Position numbers and translations under genes: made by a program. A DNA stretch of 64,000 bases from Roseiarcus sp050010035 (lineage in GTDB: Bacteria > Pseudomonadota > Alphaproteobacteria > Rhizobiales > Beijerinckiaceae): NCBI GenBank assembly GCA_050010035.1, contig JBEKLU010000002.1, forward strand, positions 49,587-113,586. The letters are read 5' to 3'. Under the pieces are notes generated by a model. The model saw only the letters and a list, made by a program, of their open reading frames with translations. It had not been told where the DNA came from and searched no databases. Shown here piece after piece: positions 60,311 through 64,000 of the stretch. Position 1 is the first letter of the stretch, and each line of letters starts with the position of its first letter.

Positions 60311-61390
60311 GTGAAGGTGGACGGACGCGCCTATCGCACGATCTGGCCGGTCCCGGACGGGGCGGCGATCGAAGTGATCGACCAGACGCTGTTGCCGCAT
60401 CGATTCGCCACGGTGCGGATCGACGATCTCGACGGCGCGGTCGCCGCGATCAAGACCATGGTGGTGCGCGGCGCGCCGCTCATCGGCGCGACCGCCGCTT
60501 ACGGCCTGGCGCTGGCGCTGCGGCGCGCGGCCGACGACGAGACCCTGCGCGGCGCCTATCGCGCCTTGCTGGCGAGCCGGCCGACCGCCGTCAACCTTCG
60601 CTACGCGCTCGACGAAGTCCGGGCCGTCGTCGCCCCGCTCGCCCCGGCCGAACGGGCCGAGGCCGCGTGGGCGCGCGCGGGCGCGCTCTGCGAGGAGGAC
60701 GTCGCGCTGAACCGGCGCATCGGCGAGACCGGCCTGCCGCTGATCGAAGCGCTCCATCGCGAGCGCGGGCGCCCGGTCAACATCCTGACCCATTGCAACG
60801 CCGGATGGCTGGCGACCGTCGATTGGGGCACCGCGACCGCGCCGATCTACATGGCGCACGATCGCGGCGTGCCGGTGCACGTCTTCGTCGACGAGACGCG
60901 GCCGCGCAATCAAGGCGCGTCGCTGACCGCGTTCGAGCTCGGCCAGCACGGCGTGCCGCACACCATCGTCGCCGACAACGCCGGCGGCCATCTCATGCAG
61001 CACGGGCGCGTCGATCTGGCGATCGTCGGCGCGGATCGGATCACCGCGCGCGGCGACGCCGCCAACAAGATCGGCACCTATCTCAAGGCGCTCGCGGCGC
61101 GCGCCAACGGCGTGCCGTTCTATGTCGCGGCGCCGCATACTTCGATCGACTGGACGATCCGTGACGGCCTTAGCGAAATCGAGATCGAGGAGCGCGACCC
61201 CGGCGAGGTGACGCACATCGTCGGGCGGCTCGAGGACGGCCGCATCGTGCGCGTGGCGCTGACGCCGCCCTACGCCAAGGCGCTGAACCCGGCCTTCGAC
61301 GTCACCCCGGCGGCGCTGATCGACGGCATCATCACCGATCGCGGGCTGTGCCCGGCGAGCGAGGCCGGCCTGGCGGCGCGCTTCGCCTGA
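60311..61390 (+). CDS. mtnA: S-methyl-5-thioribose-1-phosphate isomerase
   Basis: The protein (359 aa from GTG 60311) reads KVDGRAYRTIWPV...IDQTLLPHRFATVRI, AIKTMVVRGAPLIGATAAYGLALAL, ILTHCNAGWLATVDWGTATAPIY (catalytic Cys in THCNAG) and VFVDETRPRNQGASLTAFEL. IVGADRITARGDAANKIGTYLKAL carries the catalytic Asp. It isomerises 5-methylthioribose-1-phosphate in methionine salvage. GTG 60311 is chosen because GGGAG lies upstream and the family begins M-K-x-x-G-x-x-Y-R-T-I; ATG 60266 would add 15 residues. No other mtn gene is adjacent. It converges with the next gene. Confidence 0.93.
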   Translation: MKVDGRAYRTIWPVPDGAAIEVIDQTLLPHRFATVRIDDLDGAVAAIKTMVVRGAPLIGATAAYGLALALRRAADDETLRGAYRALLASRPTAVNLRYALDEVRAVVAPLAPAERAEAAWARAGALCEEDVALNRRIGETGLPLIEALHRERGRPVNILTHCNAGWLATVDWGTATAPIYMAHDRGVPVHVFVDETRPRNQGASLTAFELGQHGVPHTIVADNAGGHLMQHGRVDLAIVGADRITARGDAANKIGTYLKALAARANGVPFYVAAPHTSIDWTIRDGLSEIEIEERDPGEVTHIVGRLEDGRIVRVALTPPYAKALNPAFDVTPAALIDGIITDRGLCPASEAGLAARFA

Positions 61391-61397
61391 GGCGCGC

Positions 61398-61985
61398 CTA
61401 CTTCGGCTTGGCCTCCTCCTGCGCCTTGAGGGCGTCGTCGAGGCTCTGCTGCGCGGCTTGCGCCTTGGCCTCGAGGTCCGCCAGATTGCGCGAGGAGTCG
61501 TCGATGCGCCGCTGCAGGTCGGTCGATTGCGCCTGGGCCGCGGCGACCTGGCCCTCGACCGTGTTCAACTGATCGGTTTCGTCCTTCAGCTTGGCGTCGA
61601 CGGCCTGAAGATCGTGGGTCTTGGCGTTGGCCTCCTCCTGCGCGCCGGAAACGGCGAGCTTGGCCTCGCTGATCTGCTTGGTGAGGTCGGCGAGCTCGTT
61701 TTGCGCCGAGGCGCGGGCCGAGACCGCGTCCGCCAGCGCCTTTTGCGCGTCCTTCGCCTGCTTCTCCAGGTCGGCGGCGGCGCCGGCCGCCTTCTGCAGG
61801 TTTTGCAGATCGGCCGCCATGCCTTCGCGCGCGTGCTCGGCGCGCCGCAGCGCGTCGTCCATCTGCACCCGCACGTCCGCCGCCTGCGACCAGAAATAGG
61901 AAACCAGCAGCCAGCCGACGATGGCCAGCGCGGCGAGCGCCAGCGGCACCGGTCGGCGGAAGTCATCGGTGAGATCGTACGCCAT
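61398..61985 (-). CDS. Membrane-anchored coiled-coil protein (hypothetical)
   Basis: The 195-residue protein has a short cytoplasmic N-terminus (MAYDLTDDFRRP), one membrane helix (VPLALAALAIVGWLLVSYFW) and about 150 residues of almost unbroken coiled coil rich in Ala, Gln, Asp and Lys (QNLQKAAGAAADLEKQAKDAQKALADAVSARASAQNELADLTKQ). I recognise no family. Orientation suggests a periplasmic coiled coil. The gene ends 8 bp from convergent mtnA and is preceded by a gap of about 300 bp (61986-62287) in which no other gene or riboswitch is recognisable. Confidence 0.72.
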   Translation of the reverse strand: MAYDLTDDFRRPVPLALAALAIVGWLLVSYFWSQAADVRVQMDDALRRAEHAREGMAADLQNLQKAAGAAADLEKQAKDAQKALADAVSARASAQNELADLTKQISEAKLAVSGAQEEANAKTHDLQAVDAKLKDETDQLNTVEGQVAAAQAQSTDLQRRIDDSSRNLADLEAKAQAAQQSLDDALKAQEEAKPK

Positions 61986-62287
61986 GGCAACCCCCTAGCG
62001 GCGTCGCGCCGGGCCGAGAACGGGTCGGCGAACGCAGCGGCGCCATATTGGAGCCGGCGCGGCCTTCCGCCAAGGGCAAAATGCGCGACAGGGCAAAATG
62101 CGCAAGAGTTGAATGCGCGATGCGGCGCCTCGGGCGGCCGTTCCCCGGCGCGGCGCGCGGCCATGACAAAGTTGCGGGCCGGCATTGAACGATTGCGGGC
62201 GCTTTCGGCCCCGCCGGCGCCGATGGAGACTAGACGAAGCGCGCCGCAGGCGACAAACTGGCGGTCCCGCCCCGGAGACGTCGCGCC

Positions 62288-63538
62288 GTGAAATTCTCGT
62301 TCGCCAGCATCGCCCGTCAGGCCTTGAGCGGGCATCAGGGATGGCCGGAGCAGTGGCGCTCGCCCGAACCCAAGCCGGCCTACGAGGCGGTGATCGTCGG
62401 CGCCGGCGGCCACGGGCTCGGCGCCGCCTACTACATGGCCAAGGAGCACGGCTGCAAGAACATCGCGGTCCTCGACAAGGGCTGGCTCGGCGGCGGCAAC
62501 ACTGGGCGCAACACCACCATCGTGCGCTCCAACTACCTCTGGGAGGCTTCGGAAGCGATCTACGGCCACGCCCTGAAGATGTGGCCGACGCTGTCCCAGG
62601 AGCTCAACTACAACGTGATGTTCTCGCCGCGCGGCGTCATGCTGCTCGCCCACAGCCATCACGACGAACTCGCCTTCAAGCGTCACATCCACGCCAATCG
62701 CCTGGTGGGGACCGCCAACGAATGGCTGACGCCAGCGCAAGCGAAGGAATTCTTCCCGATCCTCAACATCGATCCGGGGATTCGCTACCCCGTCGTCGGC
62801 GCCGCCCTGCAGCGCACCGGCGGCACGGCGCGCCACGACTCGGTGGCCTGGGGCTACGCGCGCGCCGCCTCGGCGCTCGGGGTCGACATCATCGAGAATT
62901 GCGAGGTCGAGGCGATCCGGCGCGACGTAAGCGGCGCCGTCTGCGGCCTGGAGACGACGCGCGGCGCCATCGCGACGAAGCGGGTCGGCGTCGTCGTCGC
63001 CGGCGCCACCAGCGTCGTCATGGCGATGGCGGGCGTGCGGCTGCCGCTGGAGTCGTTCCCGTTGCAGGCGCTGGTTTCCGAGCCGTTGAAGCCGGTGATG
63101 CCCTGCGTGGTGATGTCCAACACCATCCACGCCTACATGTCGCAGTCCGACAAGGGCGAGCTCGTCATCGGCGCGGGGACCGACGCCTACGTCTCCTACA
63201 GCCAGACGGGCGGGTTGCACATCGTCTCCTCGACGCTGGAGGCGATCTGCGAAATGTTCCCGATCGCCTCGCGCGTGCGCATGATGCGCAACTGGGGCGG
63301 CGTCGTCGACACCACCCCGGACCGCTCGCCGATCATCGGCAAGACGCCCGTTCCCGGCCTTTTCGTCAATTGCGGCTGGGGCACCGGCGGCTTCAAGGCG
63401 ACGCCGGGCTCGGCGCACCTCTTCGCCCATCAAATGGCGACCGGGGAGCCGCACCCGATCGCCGCGCCGTTTTCGCTCGACCGGTTCCGCACGGGCGCGC
63501 TCGTCAACGAAGCGACCGCGGCCGCCGTCGCGCATTGA
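62288..63538 (+). CDS. soxB: Heterotetrameric sarcosine oxidase beta-like subunit (possibly N-methylglutamate dehydrogenase MgdA)
   Basis: The 416-residue flavoprotein has the dinucleotide fold AVIVGAGGHGLGAAYYMAKEHGCKNIAVLDKGWLGGGNTGRNTTIVRSNYLW. The GGGNTGRNTTIxRSNYL loop is diagnostic of SoxB, and WGGVVDTTPDRSPIIGKTPVPGLFVNCGWGTGGFKATPGS is the C-terminal FAD site. It starts at GTG 62288 with GGAGA upstream. Family members oxidatively demethylate sarcosine; close homologues serve as MgdA of N-methylglutamate dehydrogenase in methylotrophs. Its RSNYLWEASEAIYGHALK segment differs from the RSNYLLPG-type of ordinary SoxB, so the MgdA reading should be considered. It is followed 10 bp later by the delta subunit. 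Confidence 0.85.
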   Translation: MKFSFASIARQALSGHQGWPEQWRSPEPKPAYEAVIVGAGGHGLGAAYYMAKEHGCKNIAVLDKGWLGGGNTGRNTTIVRSNYLWEASEAIYGHALKMWPTLSQELNYNVMFSPRGVMLLAHSHHDELAFKRHIHANRLVGTANEWLTPAQAKEFFPILNIDPGIRYPVVGAALQRTGGTARHDSVAWGYARAASALGVDIIENCEVEAIRRDVSGAVCGLETTRGAIATKRVGVVVAGATSVVMAMAGVRLPLESFPLQALVSEPLKPVMPCVVMSNTIHAYMSQSDKGELVIGAGTDAYVSYSQTGGLHIVSSTLEAICEMFPIASRVRMMRNWGGVVDTTPDRSPIIGKTPVPGLFVNCGWGTGGFKATPGSAHLFAHQMATGEPHPIAAPFSLDRFRTGALVNEATAAAVAH

Positions 63539-63548
63539 AGGCCTAGCC

Positions 63549-63827
63549 ATGCTGCTGATCCGCTGCCCCTATTGCGAAATGGAGCGCCCCGAAGTCGAGT
63601 TCAAGTACGGCGGCGAGGCGCACCTCGTTCGCCCCGACCCGAACGCGGCGAGCGACGAGGAATGGACCGACTTCCTCTATTTTCGCGCCAACACCCGCGG
63701 GAGGCACGCCGAACGCTGGCGCCACGCCGTCGGCTGCGGCCGCTTCTTCAACTGCCTTCGGGATACGGTGAGCGACCGCATCCTGGTCACCTACAAGTTC
63801 GGCGAGAAGCGGCCGCAGATGGGGTAG
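63549..63827 (+). CDS. soxD: Sarcosine oxidase delta-like subunit (or MgdB)
   Basis: The 92-residue protein has the zinc-binding pattern IRCPYCEMERPEVEFKYGGEAHLVRPDP...RHAERWRHAVGCGRFFNCLRDT (Cys 6, Cys 9, His 59, Cys 63). It also has EEWTDFLYFRANTRGRHAERWRH, which is specific to SoxD. It binds zinc and holds the heterotetramer together. In sox/mgd operons the alpha (soxA) and gamma (soxG) genes normally follow closely; here the last 173 bases of the window contain no start of soxA, only a GGGAGG at the very end that might precede the next gene. Confidence 0.9.
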   Translation: MLLIRCPYCEMERPEVEFKYGGEAHLVRPDPNAASDEEWTDFLYFRANTRGRHAERWRHAVGCGRFFNCLRDTVSDRILVTYKFGEKRPQMG

Positions 63828-64000
63828 GGCGCGGCCCGGCCCGCGGCGCGCTTGCAACGGCCCGGTTTTGTCCAATGTTCTAAGCTCGACTTTGCGCATT
63901 TCATGCTGCGTAACAGAGCGCTTCGGTGAGTCTTTGCAACAAAGCGGCGGGAATTTCCACGTTGTCTGGGTTTTGCCGAGACATCGGTAAATTCGGGAGG

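Noticed and set aside
57464..61390. Very long plus-strand open frame of 1308 codons opposite glgB/glgP
   Set aside because: Only its last part (from about 60311) is mtnA. The rest is the antisense shadow of glgP/glgB, with Arg/Asp/Val-rich low-complexity composition typical of GC-rich antisense frames.
61986..62287. Glycine or other riboswitch upstream of the sarcosine-oxidase-like gene
   Set aside because: No consensus core could be recognised by eye in this 300-bp gap; a covariance-model search would decide.

Overview
The window is GC-rich (roughly two thirds G+C by eye) and has the gene content of an alphaproteobacterium of the order Hyphomicrobiales (Rhizobiales). Supporting features are an OpgC-type glucan succinyltransferase, DUF1127 and DUF6455 small proteins, an ATGA-coupled glycogen operon, an AapJ-type binding protein and frequent TTG/GTG starts. 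The double-hairpin intergenic repeats are a further trait of this window. A sarcosine-oxidase/N-methylglutamate-dehydrogenase-like pair at the right end would suit a methylotroph of the Beijerinckiaceae/Methylocystaceae, but genus and species cannot be fixed from the window.

Layout. 1-10.8 kb: end of an SDR gene, a DUF1127 protein, a LysR regulator, a SGNH hydrolase overlapping opgC, the metC / nucleoside hydrolase / DUF255 operon, a secreted hypothetical protein and an orphan amino-acid-binding protein. 10.8-14.4 kb: an accessory pocket of visibly lower GC. It holds a frameshifted gene (N-terminal alpha/beta domain plus STAND/AAA ATPase), an MNT-HEPN toxin-antitoxin pair whose HEPN gene is cut off exactly at the low-GC junction, a double-hairpin repeat, a small element with perfect 18-bp terminal inverted repeats, and tRNA-Glu. 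14.6-24.5 kb: quinone oxidoreductase, a complete BMP-type nucleoside ABC transporter with terminator, lepB, rnc-era and a slipin. 24.9-28.2 kb: a PMT-like glycosyltransferase, one solitary CRISPR repeat-like sequence and a DUF1326-DUF2182 pair of lower GC. 28.2-40.9 kb: MFS transporter, recO, a divergent response regulator/PAS kinase pair, a second nucleoside hydrolase, moaC-moeA, adenine deaminase, a phasin-like protein, DedA and a trypsin/PDZ protease. 41.0-46.6 kb: one giant DUF4062-nSTAND1-TM-TPR protein of 1867 residues. 46.8-48.4 kb: an aldo/keto reductase, an antitoxin relic and DUF6455. 48.5-60.2 kb: glycogen operon glgP-glgB-glgC-glgA-glgX/malQ, with the last two activities fused in one chain. 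60.2-64 kb: mtnA, a coiled-coil membrane protein and soxB/soxD-like genes.

How genes may work together. The nucleoside ABC transporter, the two nucleoside hydrolases and adenine deaminase could together take up and degrade purine nucleosides. The glg genes form a full glycogen synthesis and breakdown unit whose promoter region carries a 16-bp palindrome shared with divergent mtnA. The best candidates for undescribed biology are the giant STAND protein and the frameshifted ATPase with its interrupted toxin-antitoxin neighbour. Both have architectures seen in bacterial immune or signalling NTPases, but their function is inferred, not shown.
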